The translations under genes and the position numbers were made by a program. Shown here in pieces: positions 8,458-16,788 of a stretch of 64,000 bases of DNA. The DNA comes from Streptomyces sulfonofaciens. GTDB taxonomy: Bacteria > Actinomycetota > Actinomycetes > Streptomycetales > Streptomycetaceae. The notes beneath the pieces were generated by a model. The model saw nothing but the letters and a program-made list of their open reading frames with translations, was not told the origin of the DNA and did no database searches. The stretch spans positions 1-64,000 of the forward strand of contig NZ_BNCD01000010.1 of the NCBI RefSeq assembly GCF_014656295.1. Reading direction: 5' to 3'. Every line of letters begins with the position of its first letter. The first letter of the stretch is position 1.

Positions 8458-8533
8458 GTGGACGTGGACGCCGGTGGACGACACCGGTGGACGTCGGCGG
8501 TGGACGTCGGCGGTGGACGACACCGGTGGACGT
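8458..8533. repeat. GTGGACG repeat tract
   Basis: Seven copies of GTGGACG occur in about 75 bp, several extended to GGTGGACGTCGGC or GGTGGACGACACC. The tract ends about 25 nt before the cimA stop codon. No function is evident. Confidence 0.7.
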
Positions 8534-8558
8534 CGCGGGTCACGTCAGTGCGGGGGTG

Positions 8559-10184
8559 TCACTCCGTGGGCTCGACTCCGGCGCGCAGCAGTCCGTAGGT
8601 GTAGGCGTCCTCGAGTGCCTGCCAGGACGCGGCGATCACGTTGTCGCCTACACCGACCGTGGACCACTCGCCGGTGCCGTCGGAGGTGGAGATCAGCACA
8701 CGGGTGGTCGACTCGGTGCCGTGCCTGCCCTCCAGGATGCGGACCTTGTAGTCGACCAGCTCCAGCTTGGCGAGTTGGGGGTGCAGGCGCTCCAGGGCGA
8801 CACGCAGGGTGCGGTCGAGCGCGTGCACCGGGCCGTTGCCCTCGGCGGTGGCGACGATCCGCTCGCCCTTGGCCCAGAGCTTGACCGTGGCCTCGTTGGC
8901 GTGGGTGCCGTCGGGGCGGTCCTCGACGATGGCGCGCCAGGACTCGGTGCGGAAGTAGCGCAGCGGGCGGCCTTCGGCCTCCTCGCGGAGCAGCAGCTCG
9001 AAGGACGCGTCGGCCGCCTCGTACGTGTAGCCCTTGAGTTCGCGCTCCTTGACCCGCTCGACGACCCGGCCGACCAGTTCGCGGTCGCCGCCGAGGTCGA
9101 CTCCGAGTTCCTTGCCCTTGAGCTCGATGGAGGCCCGTCCAGCCATGTCGGACACCAGCATGCGCAGGCGGTTGCCGACGAGCTCCGGGTCGATGTGCTG
9201 GTAGAGGTCGGGGTCGACCTTGATGGCGGAGGCGTGCAGACCCGCCTTGTGCGCGAAGGCCGAGACGCCGACGTAGGGCTGGTGGGTGGAGGGCGCGAGG
9301 TTGACCACCTCGGCGATGGCGTGCGAGACCCGCGTCATCTCCTGGAGGCTCCCCTCCGGCAGCACCTGCCTGCCGTACTTGAGCTCCAGCGCCGCCACCA
9401 CCGGGAAGAGGTTCGCGTTGCCCACCCGCTCCCCGTAGCCGTTGGCCGTGCACTGCACGTGGGTGGCGCCGGCGTCCACGGCGGCCAGGGTGTTGGCGAC
9501 CGCGCAGCCGGTGTCGTCCTGGGCGTGGATGCCGATCCTGGCTCCGGTGTCGGCGAGCACGGTGGCGACGGTGGCCTGGATCTGGGCGGGCAGCATGCCG
9601 CCGTTGGTGTCGCACAGCACCACCACGTCCGCGCCCGCCTCGGCGGCGGCGCGCACCACCGAGGTGGCGTAGCCGGGGTTGGCACGGTAGCCGTCGAAGA
9701 AGTGCTCGCAGTCGACGAACACCCGGCGGCCCTGTTCACGCAGGTGGGAGACGGTGTCGCGGACCATCTCCAGGTTCTCCTCCAGCGTGGTGCGCAGGGC
9801 CAGCTCCACATGCCGGTCGTGCGCCTTGGCGACCAGCGTGATCACCTCGGCACCCGACTCCAGCAGCGCCCTGACCTGCGGATCCTCGGCGGCTTTCGAG
9901 CCGGCGCGGCGGGTGGCGCCGAAGGCGACCAGGCGGGCGTGCCGGAAGGCGATCTCCTCGCGGGCGCGGGCGAAGAACTCGGTGTCCCGGGGGTTGGCGC
10001 CGGGCCAGCCGCCCTCGATGAAGCCCACTCCGAAGTCGTCCAGATGCCGGGCGATGGCCAGCTTGTCGGCGACGGTCAGGTTGATGCCCTCACGCTGCGC
10101 GCCGTCCCGCAGCGTGGTGTCGAAGACATGGAACGCCTCGAACGCCTCGTACCTGTCGTCGGTGGCCTGACCGGTGCTGTTCAT
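8559..10184 (-). CDS. cimA: Citramalate synthase CimA
   Basis: The 541-residue enzyme condenses pyruvate and acetyl-CoA to (R)-citramalate, the first step of the threonine-independent route to 2-oxobutyrate and isoleucine. The HMGL-like barrel opens with FDTTLRDGAQREG (about 15-27) and contains GIHAQDDTGCAV; a linker leads to the C-terminal LeuA-type allosteric domain (about 400-535, with TRVLISTSDGTGEWSTVGV). Whole-length similarity is to CimA rather than LeuA. The start has AGGAG 9-10 nt upstream. The leader holds a U-tract attenuator (10288-10313), a stem-loop shared with leuB and a short Ile-Ile leader frame. LeuB and the Ilv enzymes nearby act downstream of it. The family is firm; pyruvate specificity is inferred from type. 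Confidence 0.93.
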   Translation of the reverse strand: MNSTGQATDDRYEAFEAFHVFDTTLRDGAQREGINLTVADKLAIARHLDDFGVGFIEGGWPGANPRDTEFFARAREEIAFRHARLVAFGATRRAGSKAAEDPQVRALLESGAEVITLVAKAHDRHVELALRTTLEENLEMVRDTVSHLREQGRRVFVDCEHFFDGYRANPGYATSVVRAAAEAGADVVVLCDTNGGMLPAQIQATVATVLADTGARIGIHAQDDTGCAVANTLAAVDAGATHVQCTANGYGERVGNANLFPVVAALELKYGRQVLPEGSLQEMTRVSHAIAEVVNLAPSTHQPYVGVSAFAHKAGLHASAIKVDPDLYQHIDPELVGNRLRMLVSDMAGRASIELKGKELGVDLGGDRELVGRVVERVKERELKGYTYEAADASFELLLREEAEGRPLRYFRTESWRAIVEDRPDGTHANEATVKLWAKGERIVATAEGNGPVHALDRTLRVALERLHPQLAKLELVDYKVRILEGRHGTESTTRVLISTSDGTGEWSTVGVGDNVIAASWQALEDAYTYGLLRAGVEPTE

Positions 10185-10287
10185 GCTCTCTGACTCCTGT
10201 CGGGTGAGTGGCCTAGGGAAGATCCTGGCTCCACCTGCCCCCATCGTCGCGTGCTCCCGTTCCCTTCCAGGGTGCGGTCCGGAAACG

Positions 10288-10313
10288 AAAAAACCCCTCG
10301 CGGGTGCGAGAGG
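10288..10313 (-). terminator. Candidate transcription attenuator of cimA
   Basis: On the minus strand CCTCTCGC-ACCC-GCGAGGGG forms an 8-bp stem with one G-U pair, followed directly by six U residues, about 105 nt upstream of cimA. The 8-mer CCTCGCGG at 10353-10346, just upstream, is perfectly complementary to CCGCGAGG in this hairpin (10303-10296), giving a mutually exclusive alternative pairing. Such U-tract terminators are rare in Streptomyces; the only other clear one here is the ilvB attenuator. Confidence 0.72.
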
Positions 10314-10328
10314 TCTGCGCGCGGGTCT

Positions 10329-10371
10329 GGGGCACGGTGCCGCTGCCGCGAGGTCTACCACGGTGCAGCGG
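10329..10371 (-). promoter_or_regulatory. Stem-loop RNA motif shared with leuB
   Basis: A 7-bp stem (CCGCTGC / GCAGCGG) encloses an 18-nt loop containing GGTAGACCTCGCGG and is followed by CACCGTGCCCC. A matching motif with a 6-bp stem, the same loop size and the same flank lies upstream of leuB at 17911-17950. The loop includes the 8-mer that can disrupt the cimA attenuator hairpin. Confidence 0.6.
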
Positions 10372-10407
10372 TCACTGCGGACCGGCGCGCCTGCTGCCGA
10401 TAATCAT
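10372..10407 (-). CDS. Possible cimA leader peptide MIIGSRRAGPQ
   Basis: An 11-codon frame begins ATG ATT ATC and ends directly before the shared stem-loop. Tandem Ile codons at positions 2-3 would suit ribosome-mediated control of an isoleucine-pathway gene. There is no Shine-Dalgarno, and Ile at codons 2-3 is unusually early for an attenuator. The frame is short enough to be chance. It is listed because of its position and the attenuator that follows. Confidence 0.35.
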   Translation of the reverse strand: MIIGSRRAGPQ

Positions 10408-10654
10408 GGCGAACGAGGGCACGGGGGCAGTCAACCACACGCCCGCCCCCGACGCCGGATCCGTCTCACCATGCGGTCCGGGGACCGCCCGGAAGGGGCA
10501 CGGCCGGCCGAGGGGCGGCGGCCGGGCGGCGCGTCATAGTCCACACACGGACCGTCATCGTCCACGGCGTCCTCCCTAGCATCATTCGCACGCCGGGGAC
10601 CGCGCGGCTCGGCGGACTTCCTTCCCGACCCCCATGAACCGGACGGAGATCCCC

Positions 10655-11623
10655 ATGCGCAGGACGAGCGCACGGTCCCAGATGGGCAGGACCCTCGCGG
10701 TGGCCACGGCGGTGGCCGCCATCGCCGGGCTCACCGCGTGGCAGGGCGCGGCCGCCGAGCAGGCGCCCCCCGCACTCGCCGCCGGCAGCCCCGAGGGCTA
10801 CGGCGCCGGCACCACGGGCGGCGCGGGCGGCCCCACGGTCACCGTGTCCGACGCCGACGCCTTCATCGACGCCGCCGCCAGCGACGGGCCGCTGCAGATC
10901 AGGGTGAGCGGCACCATCCAGCTCGACGACATGGAGAAGGTGACCTCCGACAAGACCATCGTCGGCACGGGCACCAGCGGCGCCATCACGGGCGGCGGCC
11001 TCAACGTCAGCAAGGCCGACAACGTGATCATCCAGAACCTGCGGTTCACCGGCGCGGACGACGACGCGATCAACGTCCAGTACTCCACCCACGTCTGGAT
11101 CGACCACAACGACATATCCGACGCCTACGACGGCGCCTGCGACGTCAAACGGGCCTCCGACAGCGTCACGATCTCCTGGAACCACTTCCACGACCAGGAC
11201 AAGAACGCGCTGCTGGGCCACAGCGACGACAACGGCTCGGAGGACCGCGGCAAGCTGCACGTCAGCTACCACCACAACTGGTTCGACGCCACCACCCAGC
11301 GCAACCCGCGGGTCCGCTTCGGCAACCCCGTGCACGTGTACAACAACTACTACAACGACAACAGCGGTTACGGCGTGGCGTCCACCGAGGACGCCGGCGT
11401 CCTGGTGGAGGGCAACTACTTCGAGAACGTCGAGGACCCCTACCACCTGGGCGAGGCCGACTCCGGGCCCGGCTCGCTGGTGGCCCGCAACAACCAGCTC
11501 GTCAACTCGGGCCCCGGCCAGACCGGCGGTTCGGTCAGCACCCCGTCCTACAGCTACAGGCTCGATTCGGCGGCGAACGTCAAGAGCATCGTGAGGGCCG
11601 GTGCGGGCGTGGGCCACATCTAG
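10655..11623 (+). CDS. Secreted pectate lyase (PL1 family)
   Basis: The 322-residue enzyme cleaves polygalacturonate by beta-elimination outside the cell. After a signal peptide (RRTSARSQMGRTLAVATA core, about 1-34) comes a parallel beta-helix with family motifs: WIDHNDISDAYDGACDVKR for the calcium-binding Asp region, ISWNHFHDQDKNALLGHSD, and QRNPRVRFG with the catalytic Arg. I start at 10655, where GGAG lies 6 nt upstream, rather than at 10634, which lacks a site. A hairpin terminator follows at 11647-11674. The large AraC-type hybrid regulator starts 118 bp downstream and may control it. Confidence 0.93.
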   Translation: MRRTSARSQMGRTLAVATAVAAIAGLTAWQGAAAEQAPPALAAGSPEGYGAGTTGGAGGPTVTVSDADAFIDAAASDGPLQIRVSGTIQLDDMEKVTSDKTIVGTGTSGAITGGGLNVSKADNVIIQNLRFTGADDDAINVQYSTHVWIDHNDISDAYDGACDVKRASDSVTISWNHFHDQDKNALLGHSDDNGSEDRGKLHVSYHHNWFDATTQRNPRVRFGNPVHVYNNYYNDNSGYGVASTEDAGVLVEGNYFENVEDPYHLGEADSGPGSLVARNNQLVNSGPGQTGGSVSTPSYSYRLDSAANVKSIVRAGAGVGHI

Positions 11624-11646
11624 GCCACGACCGCTGTTCGACCCCT

Positions 11647-11674
11647 GGGACAAGGGCACCCGCGCCCTTGTCCC
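11647..11674 (+). terminator. Terminator after pectate lyase
   Basis: Ten-bp perfect arms GGGACAAGGG and CCCTTGTCCC flank an 8-nt loop, 24 nt past the pectate lyase stop. It argues that the next gene starts at 11742, not further upstream. Confidence 0.8.
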
Positions 11675-11741
11675 GTTCCGCCGCCGCCGCTATCGTCCTC
11701 GCACCGAACGCCAGGCGCTTGTCACGGACGAGGATGCTGCG

Positions 11742-14700
11742 ATGGCGGAAGAGGAGCCTCCGCCCCGGCCCCGGCACCCGGGCGCCCCGCGCCGGCTTCG
11801 GGGACGCCCCACCATCGGCCTCGTCACGGCCAACATCCACCTCGGTGTGGCCGTCAGCCTCTTCTCGGGCGTGCTCCAGGCCGCGGAGCGCGGCGACGCC
11901 CACCTGATCTGCTTCCCCGGCGACGCCCTGAGCCCCGGGGACGCGCCCCGCAACGCGGCCTACGACCTGGTCGACGCCACAGTGCTGGACGGCGCGATCT
12001 GCTGGACGTCGACGCTGGGCCTGCCCGCCGCACCCGTCGCCCGGCACACCGCGGACACCGCCCGGCACCCCGCGCACCGGCTCGTCGAGCGCCTCACGGG
12101 ACTGCCGGTGATCAGCCTCAACCGCGCCCTGGGCGACCACGAGACCCTGCTGCTCGACTCCTACGCCGGCATGCGCAAGGCGATCGGCCACCTGGTGCAG
12201 GAGCACGGCCGCAGCCGGCTGGCCTGCATCCGCGGGCCGCTCGCCCACCCGGTCTCCGTCAACCGGTTCCGTGCCTACACCGATGCGCTGACCCGGCACC
12301 GCCTGCCGTACGACCGCTCTCTGGTCGCCGCGTCCGTCGACTTCGCGGGCGGGGCGGGCGCGGCCGCGATGCGGGTGCTGCTGGACGTGCGCCAACTGAG
12401 ACCGGGCCGGGACTTCGACGCGGTCGTGGCGTGCAGCGACGTGCTGGCCGCGGACGCGCTGCGGATCCTCGCGGAACGCGGTGTGCGGGTGCCGGAGGAC
12501 GTCGCGCTGATCAGCTTCAACGACTCCACCGAGGCCCGGCTCAGCGATCCGCCGCTCACCTCGGTCGCGCTGCCGTTCGGCGAACTGGGCGCACTGGCCG
12601 TGGATACCCTGCTCGCCCGGCTGCGCGGAGTGCCGCCACCAAAGCGCCGGGTGGTCCCTGGCCAACTCGTCGTCCGCCGCTCCTGCGGCTGCCGTTCGCC
12701 GCTGGTCGCCCAGGGCGCACCGGATGCGGCCCAGGGGGCGGGAGCAGGGCAAGCGGGCGAGGCGGCGGGAGCGGGGGGCGGCGCCGGTGGGAGGCCCCCC
12801 GGCGCCGAGTGCCCCTCGCCCGTGCGCACCGGTGCGCTGGCCACCGCGTTGTCCGCCGACGCCCTCGGCGCCACGCCCGACGGCATGGACTTCCTGACGC
12901 TGGTGGAGCAGCGGCTGAGCGGGCGGATGCGCACCTTCCCCGCCGCCGCCTGGGACCGCGCCCTGCTGGAGCTGCGCGCGAAGGTCCTGCCCGCGCTGCC
13001 CGACGACACGGCACGCCGGCACGCCGAGCGCCTGATCGGCCAGGCCAGGCTGCTGGTCGCCGACAAGTCGCAGCGGCTGCTCGAGTACGAGCGCTGGTGC
13101 ATCGAGCAGGAGTCCCGGCGGCTGCGTGCGCTGGGCACCACGCTCACCACGGCCGCGGACGCCGAGGAGATCTCCGCCGCGCTCGGCCGCCACCTGCCGG
13201 GCCTCGACGTGGCCGGCTGCACACTGCTCGCCCCGTCCTGCACGGCCGAGGCGATCCAGCCGCCCGCGGACCGGCGCAGCACCCTGGTCCTCGAACCGCT
13301 GTCGGTCGGCGGCGAGCACCTCGGCTTCGCCCTCTTCGACGCCGGACCGGCGGCGGTGGCCGCCCGGCAGGGCGCCCTCTTCCGGGCGCTCGGCGACCAG
13401 ATCAGCGCGGCGCTGAAGGACGCCCGGCTCTTCGAGGAGGTGCGGCGGGCACGGGACCTGGCCGAGCAGGCCAACCGGTTCAAGACCAGCCTGCTGGACA
13501 ACGCGGCGGACGAGCTGCGCACTCCGATCGAGGCGATCTGGCGGCTCACCCGGGACAGCGACGCGGTCACCGCCGGGCACGCCGACCGGCTGCTGCGCCT
13601 GGTCGACGACCTGCTGGTGCTCTCCAGGTCCGGCATCGAGACGCTCGACCTCGCCCGCCGGCTGCTCGATCCGCGCCCGGTACTCGCCGACGCCTTCGCC
13701 GCGGTGGCGGGCGCCGCGCCCGGGCGGGGCCGCTGGCGGCTCGCGCTGCCGCGCCGGCTGCCCGCGCTCCAGGCCGATGCCGCCCGCCTGCGGCAGATCG
13801 TCGTCAACCTGCTCACCGTGGCCGCGGGGCCGCGCACGGCCCTGACCGCGGAGGCGGGCCCCGCGACGCTGCGCGTCAGGGTCACCGTCGCCGACCAGGG
13901 GCTGCTGCTGGCCGCCGGGCCGCCGGAGAACGACGAGCACCTCTTCAGGCCGTTCGCGGCGCATATGCCGGGCAGCCGGCTCGATCTGGCCATGGCACGC
14001 AGGCTCGCGGCGCTGCACGGCGGCTCCGTGAGCCTGCTCCGTGCTCCCGAAGGGCCGGAGTTCCGGCTCGAACTGCCGTTGCCGACACCGGCCGGGCGTG
14101 CCGGGCCGCCGGGCCGGGCGCTGCTGGTCGCGGCCCCGTCCGGGCCGCCCGCGGAGGTGACCGCGCTGGCCCGGCGGCACGGCCTGCCGGTACGGCTGCT
14201 GCATTCCGACGACGAGATCGCCTCCCTGGTCGCGGAGCAGCCGCCGGCCGCGGTCGCCTGGGACGCCTGCCTGGTCAGGCCCCAGGAATGGGCCGTGGTC
14301 AACCGGCTCGGCGGCCATCCGGCGCTCAGGCACGTGCCGTTCCTGCTCTACGGCCCCGTCACCGGCGAGTCGCTGGGCGAGGCGCTGCGGGCGCTGCGCC
14401 CGTCGGGGCCGACCGAGCCCGCGATGGTGGCGGACGGCTCCGCGCCCTCCCGGGAGCGGCTGCGGCGGCTGGTCGGCGGTGTGCTCCCCGGCCGTACGGT
14501 GCGGGCCGCCGCCGACGGCACGACCGCCTGCGCGCTGTTCGCCGAGGAGGCCCCGGCGCTGCTCGTGGTCGACAAGTCGCTGCCCGACATGGACGGTTTC
14601 GAGCTGGTGGAACGGCTCCGGGAGACCACCGGGCAGGCGGCGGGCCAGGCGGGCGCGCCGGTGCTGATGCTCAGCTCGACCGGGTTCAGCCGGGCCGAGG

Positions 14701-15212
14701 CCCGGCGCGCGGTGCGCCATCCGGAGGTGGTGCTGCTGGGCCGCGGGGTGCTCAGCGACGAGGAGACGGCCCGGCTGCTGGCCCAGTTGCTTCAGCGCAC
14801 GGACGCGGCCACGCAGCGCACCTACGCACCCGTGCGGTATGCGGTTGCCTATCTGGAGCAGCACTACCGGCACCGTTTCGCGCGCCGTCAGGTCGCCGAG
14901 GCGGCGGGCCTGAGCGAGGACCACCTGGGCCGGCTCTTCCACCGGGAGCTGGGGGTGACCCTGTGGGAGTACCTGACCCGGTTGCGCATCGAGCGGGCCA
15001 AGCAGCGCCTCGCGCTGAGCGAGGACAGCGTGGGCACGGTGGCCCGGTCGGTGGGCTTCCGCGACCGGGCGTACTTCAGCCGGGTCTTCCACCGGGTCGC
15101 GGGCATCGCCCCCCACGCGTACCGGGACTCCAGCAGGGCGCCCCTCCCGGTACGCCCCCTGCCACCGGCCGGTGGCAGCCGCACGGCGCAGGCGGCCGGC
15201 CCGGGCCGGTGA
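11742..15212 (+). CDS. Hybrid regulator: LacI-like sensor, degenerate kinase, receiver, AraC HTH
   Basis: The 1156-residue cytoplasmic protein fuses several signalling modules. Residues about 25-295 resemble the sugar-binding domain of LacI regulators without the DNA-binding headpiece, ending RRSCGC. A Gly/Ala linker (about 325-355) and a GAF-like region (about 450-565) follow. A histidine-kinase-like core (about 575-785) is degenerate: the H-box reads NAADELRTP with Asp590 in place of His, and the N and G boxes are eroded (VADQGLLLAAG, GSRLDLAM). A receiver-like domain (about 900-1015) keeps phosphoacceptor-position Asp944 in VVDKSLPDMDG. An AraC/XylS DNA-binding domain (about 1030-1135) closes the protein. 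ATG 11742 has AGGA 7 nt upstream. It probably senses a sugar directly and controls transcription, perhaps of the upstream pectate lyase gene. Confidence 0.85.
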   Translation: MAEEEPPPRPRHPGAPRRLRGRPTIGLVTANIHLGVAVSLFSGVLQAAERGDAHLICFPGDALSPGDAPRNAAYDLVDATVLDGAICWTSTLGLPAAPVARHTADTARHPAHRLVERLTGLPVISLNRALGDHETLLLDSYAGMRKAIGHLVQEHGRSRLACIRGPLAHPVSVNRFRAYTDALTRHRLPYDRSLVAASVDFAGGAGAAAMRVLLDVRQLRPGRDFDAVVACSDVLAADALRILAERGVRVPEDVALISFNDSTEARLSDPPLTSVALPFGELGALAVDTLLARLRGVPPPKRRVVPGQLVVRRSCGCRSPLVAQGAPDAAQGAGAGQAGEAAGAGGGAGGRPPGAECPSPVRTGALATALSADALGATPDGMDFLTLVEQRLSGRMRTFPAAAWDRALLELRAKVLPALPDDTARRHAERLIGQARLLVADKSQRLLEYERWCIEQESRRLRALGTTLTTAADAEEISAALGRHLPGLDVAGCTLLAPSCTAEAIQPPADRRSTLVLEPLSVGGEHLGFALFDAGPAAVAARQGALFRALGDQISAALKDARLFEEVRRARDLAEQANRFKTSLLDNAADELRTPIEAIWRLTRDSDAVTAGHADRLLRLVDDLLVLSRSGIETLDLARRLLDPRPVLADAFAAVAGAAPGRGRWRLALPRRLPALQADAARLRQIVVNLLTVAAGPRTALTAEAGPATLRVRVTVADQGLLLAAGPPENDEHLFRPFAAHMPGSRLDLAMARRLAALHGGSVSLLRAPEGPEFRLELPLPTPAGRAGPPGRALLVAAPSGPPAEVTALARRHGLPVRLLHSDDEIASLVAEQPPAAVAWDACLVRPQEWAVVNRLGGHPALRHVPFLLYGPVTGESLGEALRALRPSGPTEPAMVADGSAPSRERLRRLVGGVLPGRTVRAAADGTTACALFAEEAPALLVVDKSLPDMDGFELVERLRETTGQAAGQAGAPVLMLSSTGFSRAEARRAVRHPEVVLLGRGVLSDEETARLLAQLLQRTDAATQRTYAPVRYAVAYLEQHYRHRFARRQVAEAAGLSEDHLGRLFHRELGVTLWEYLTRLRIERAKQRLALSEDSVGTVARSVGFRDRAYFSRVFHRVAGIAPHAYRDSSRAPLPVRPLPPAGGSRTAQAAGPGR

Positions 15213-15213
15213 C

Positions 15214-15234
15214 GGCACGGGGGACCGCCGTGCC
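15214..15234 (+). terminator. Hairpin right after the hybrid regulator gene
   Basis: Seven-bp arms GGCACGG and CCGTGCC around a 7-nt loop begin 2 nt after the stop codon. A second, perfect 10-bp hairpin with a CGG loop follows at 15312-15334 and would serve both this gene and the convergent ilvE. Confidence 0.6.
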
Positions 15235-15311
15235 CGGCGCGCGGTTCCCCGTGCCCGTCGACGTGCCCTGCGCAGTGCCGGGCCCGGGCCCGCGGCGCCG
15301 TGCGGCGCGGA

Positions 15312-15334
15312 CCGCGCCCCGCGGCGGGGCGCGG
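15312..15334. terminator. Bidirectional hairpin before ilvE 3' end
   Basis: Perfect 10-bp arms CCGCGCCCCG and CGGGGCGCGG with a 3-nt loop lie 70 nt past the ilvE stop on the minus strand and 100 nt past the regulator gene on the plus strand. Confidence 0.6.
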
Positions 15335-15403
15335 CCTGCGGAGGTGGGCGGCCTGCGGGCGTGGGCAACCTGCGAGGGTGGGCGGCCAGCGGGGGTGGGC
15401 GGG

Positions 15404-16498
15404 TCAGCCCAGTTCGTGCATCCAGCCGTACGGGTCGGGCGCGGCACCGGTCTGGAGATCGAGGAGGGCCTTGCGGAGCCGGAGGGTCACCTCGCCGGGC
15501 TGCCCGTCGCCCTGCGTCCACTCCCCCGATCGGGACTTGACGGTGCCGACAGGGGTGATGACGGCGGCGGTGCCGCAGGCGAAGACCTCGGTGAGGGTGC
15601 CGTTGCCGGTGTCGCGGCGCCAGTCCTCGCTGGAGATCCGGCCCTCCTCGGCGGTGTAGCCGAGCTCACGGGCGAGGGTGAACAGCGAGTCGCGGGTCAC
15701 TCCCGGCAGCAGCGAGCCGGTGAGTTCGGGGGTGACGATCCGGTCGCCGTAGACGAAGTACAGGTTCATCCCGCCCATCTCCTCGACCCAGCGGTGCTCG
15801 ACGGCGTCCAGCCACACCACCTGGTCGCAGCCCTTGGCGTCGGCCTCCTTCTGGGCGACGAGCGAGGCCGCGTAGTTGCCGCCGGTCTTCACGGCGCCGA
15901 TGCCGCCCTTGACGGCGCGGACGTAGTCCTCGGAGAGCCAGACCGAGACGGGCTTCACACCGCCCTTGAAATAGGCTCCGGCGGGCGAGGCGATCACCAT
16001 GAACAGGTACTCGCCGGCCGGCCGCACACCGAGGCCGACCTCCGTCGCGAACATGAAGGGGCGCAGGTAGAGGGACTGCTCGCCGTGCTGCGGCACCCAG
16101 GCCATGTCCTGGGTGACGAGCGCGTCGCAGGCCTCGATGAACGTCTCGACGGGCAGCTCGGGCATGGCCAGCCGGCGGGCCGAGGCCTGGAACCGCTTGG
16201 CGTTGGCCTCCGGGCGGAAGGTGGCGACGCTCCCGTCGGGGCGGCGGTATGCCTTCAGGCCCTCGAAGATGCTCTGCGCGTAGTGCAGGGTCATGTTCGC
16301 CGGGTCGATCGACAGCGGGGCGTACGGGACGAGCTGCGCATCGTGCCAGCCGCGGCCCTCCGTCCAGCGCACCGTGACCATGTGGTCGGTGAAGTGCCTG
16401 CCGAACCCGGGGTCGGCCAGGATCGCCTCCCGCTCGGCGTCGGCCAGCGGGTGCGCGGAGGGCTTGAACTCGATGGTGGGCGTCGGCGTCGTCGACAT
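15404..16498 (-). CDS. ilvE: Branched-chain amino acid aminotransferase IlvE
   Basis: The 364-residue fold-type IV PLP enzyme performs the last step of valine, leucine and isoleucine synthesis and the first step of their breakdown, with glutamate as amino donor. The PLP Schiff-base Lys204 is in GAVKTGGNYAASL, and the C-terminal phosphate-binding strand reads FACGTAAVITPVG. ATG 16498 gives the standard MSTTPTP start; AAGGA lies 11 nt upstream. The upstream region contains the 20-nt element shared with the leuB operon (16617-16636) and an 11-bp inverted repeat (16650-16683). The oxo-acid precursors come from the Ilv and Leu enzymes encoded nearby. Confidence 0.95.
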   Translation of the reverse strand: MSTTPTPTIEFKPSAHPLADAEREAILADPGFGRHFTDHMVTVRWTEGRGWHDAQLVPYAPLSIDPANMTLHYAQSIFEGLKAYRRPDGSVATFRPEANAKRFQASARRLAMPELPVETFIEACDALVTQDMAWVPQHGEQSLYLRPFMFATEVGLGVRPAGEYLFMVIASPAGAYFKGGVKPVSVWLSEDYVRAVKGGIGAVKTGGNYAASLVAQKEADAKGCDQVVWLDAVEHRWVEEMGGMNLYFVYGDRIVTPELTGSLLPGVTRDSLFTLARELGYTAEEGRISSEDWRRDTGNGTLTEVFACGTAAVITPVGTVKSRSGEWTQGDGQPGEVTLRLRKALLDLQTGAAPDPYGWMHELG

Positions 16499-16616
16499 GA
16501 TGTGTTCGTCCTTCACTGTGATGATGACGGCCGCGCTCTCGTCCGTACGTCCGGCGGTCCGGCACTGCCGTACCCGCAGGGCGCCCGAGGGCGTCCGGGA
16601 TACAGGGAGGTACCGG

Positions 16617-16636
16617 AGATAGTAGGACGTCCGAGT
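16617..16636 (-). promoter_or_regulatory. 20-nt element upstream of ilvE, shared with the leuB operon
   Basis: On the minus strand this reads ACTCGGACGTCCTACTATCT and matches 18314-18333 (plus strand) in 19 of 20 positions. Its core is an imperfect palindrome around GGACGTCC, and TACTAT could also act as a -10 box. The centre lies about 130 nt before the ilvE start. A shared operator is the simplest reading. Confidence 0.55.
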
Positions 16637-16649
16637 GTCCCTGCATACC

Positions 16650-16683
16650 GGGGCACCACGTTCGGTATCTCACGTGGTGCCCC
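16650..16683. promoter_or_regulatory. 11-bp inverted repeat upstream of ilvE
   Basis: GGGGCACCACG and CGTGGTGCCCC are perfect arms with a 12-nt spacer. It may be an ilvE operator or a second leuB terminator; leuB already has one at 16742-16775. Confidence 0.5.
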
Positions 16684-16741
16684 TGATGCACGGAAATGAC
16701 AGGTGCGGCCCGGGTCGATGGTGGCACCCCGGCCGCATGGA

Positions 16742-16775
16742 GAAGCCGCCGGGGGCCCTGGGCTCCGGCGGCTTC
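16742..16775 (-). terminator. leuB terminator
   Basis: Perfect 11-bp arms GAAGCCGCCGG and CCGGCGGCTTC around a 12-nt loop start 13 nt past the leuB stop codon. Confidence 0.8.
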
Positions 16776-16788
16776 GGTGGTCCGCCGG

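Larger units (their letters stand above)
8074..8558. other. Intergenic region between GH3 and cimA, 485 bp
   Basis: It holds the GH3 promoter region with an inverted repeat, a hairpin at 8286-8310 and a GTGGACG repeat tract at 8458-8533. Open frames cross it on several strands, but they have no homology I recognise and no ribosome sites. Confidence 0.6.
10185..10654. other. Divergent cimA / pectate lyase intergenic region
   Basis: The left 220 bp are the cimA leader with attenuator, shared RNA motif and leader peptide. The right 240 bp must hold the pectate lyase promoter, for which I see no convincing boxes. Confidence 0.6.

Noticed and set aside
10330..10371. T-box riboswitch before cimA (GTGGTAGACCTCGCGG resembles the T-box core)
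   Set aside because: The invariant TGGNACC sequence is interrupted, and no stem I/specifier region fits upstream. The leuB copy directly follows a coding gene, leaving no room for a T-box.
10420..10440. TTGACT on the minus strand as the cimA -35 box
   Set aside because: It would place the transcription start inside the candidate leader peptide, and no suitable -10 box follows at the right distance.
11601..11741. Longer N-terminus of the hybrid regulator starting at 11601
   Set aside because: It would overlap the pectate lyase stop and read through its terminator hairpin; no ribosome site, and family similarity starts after 11742.
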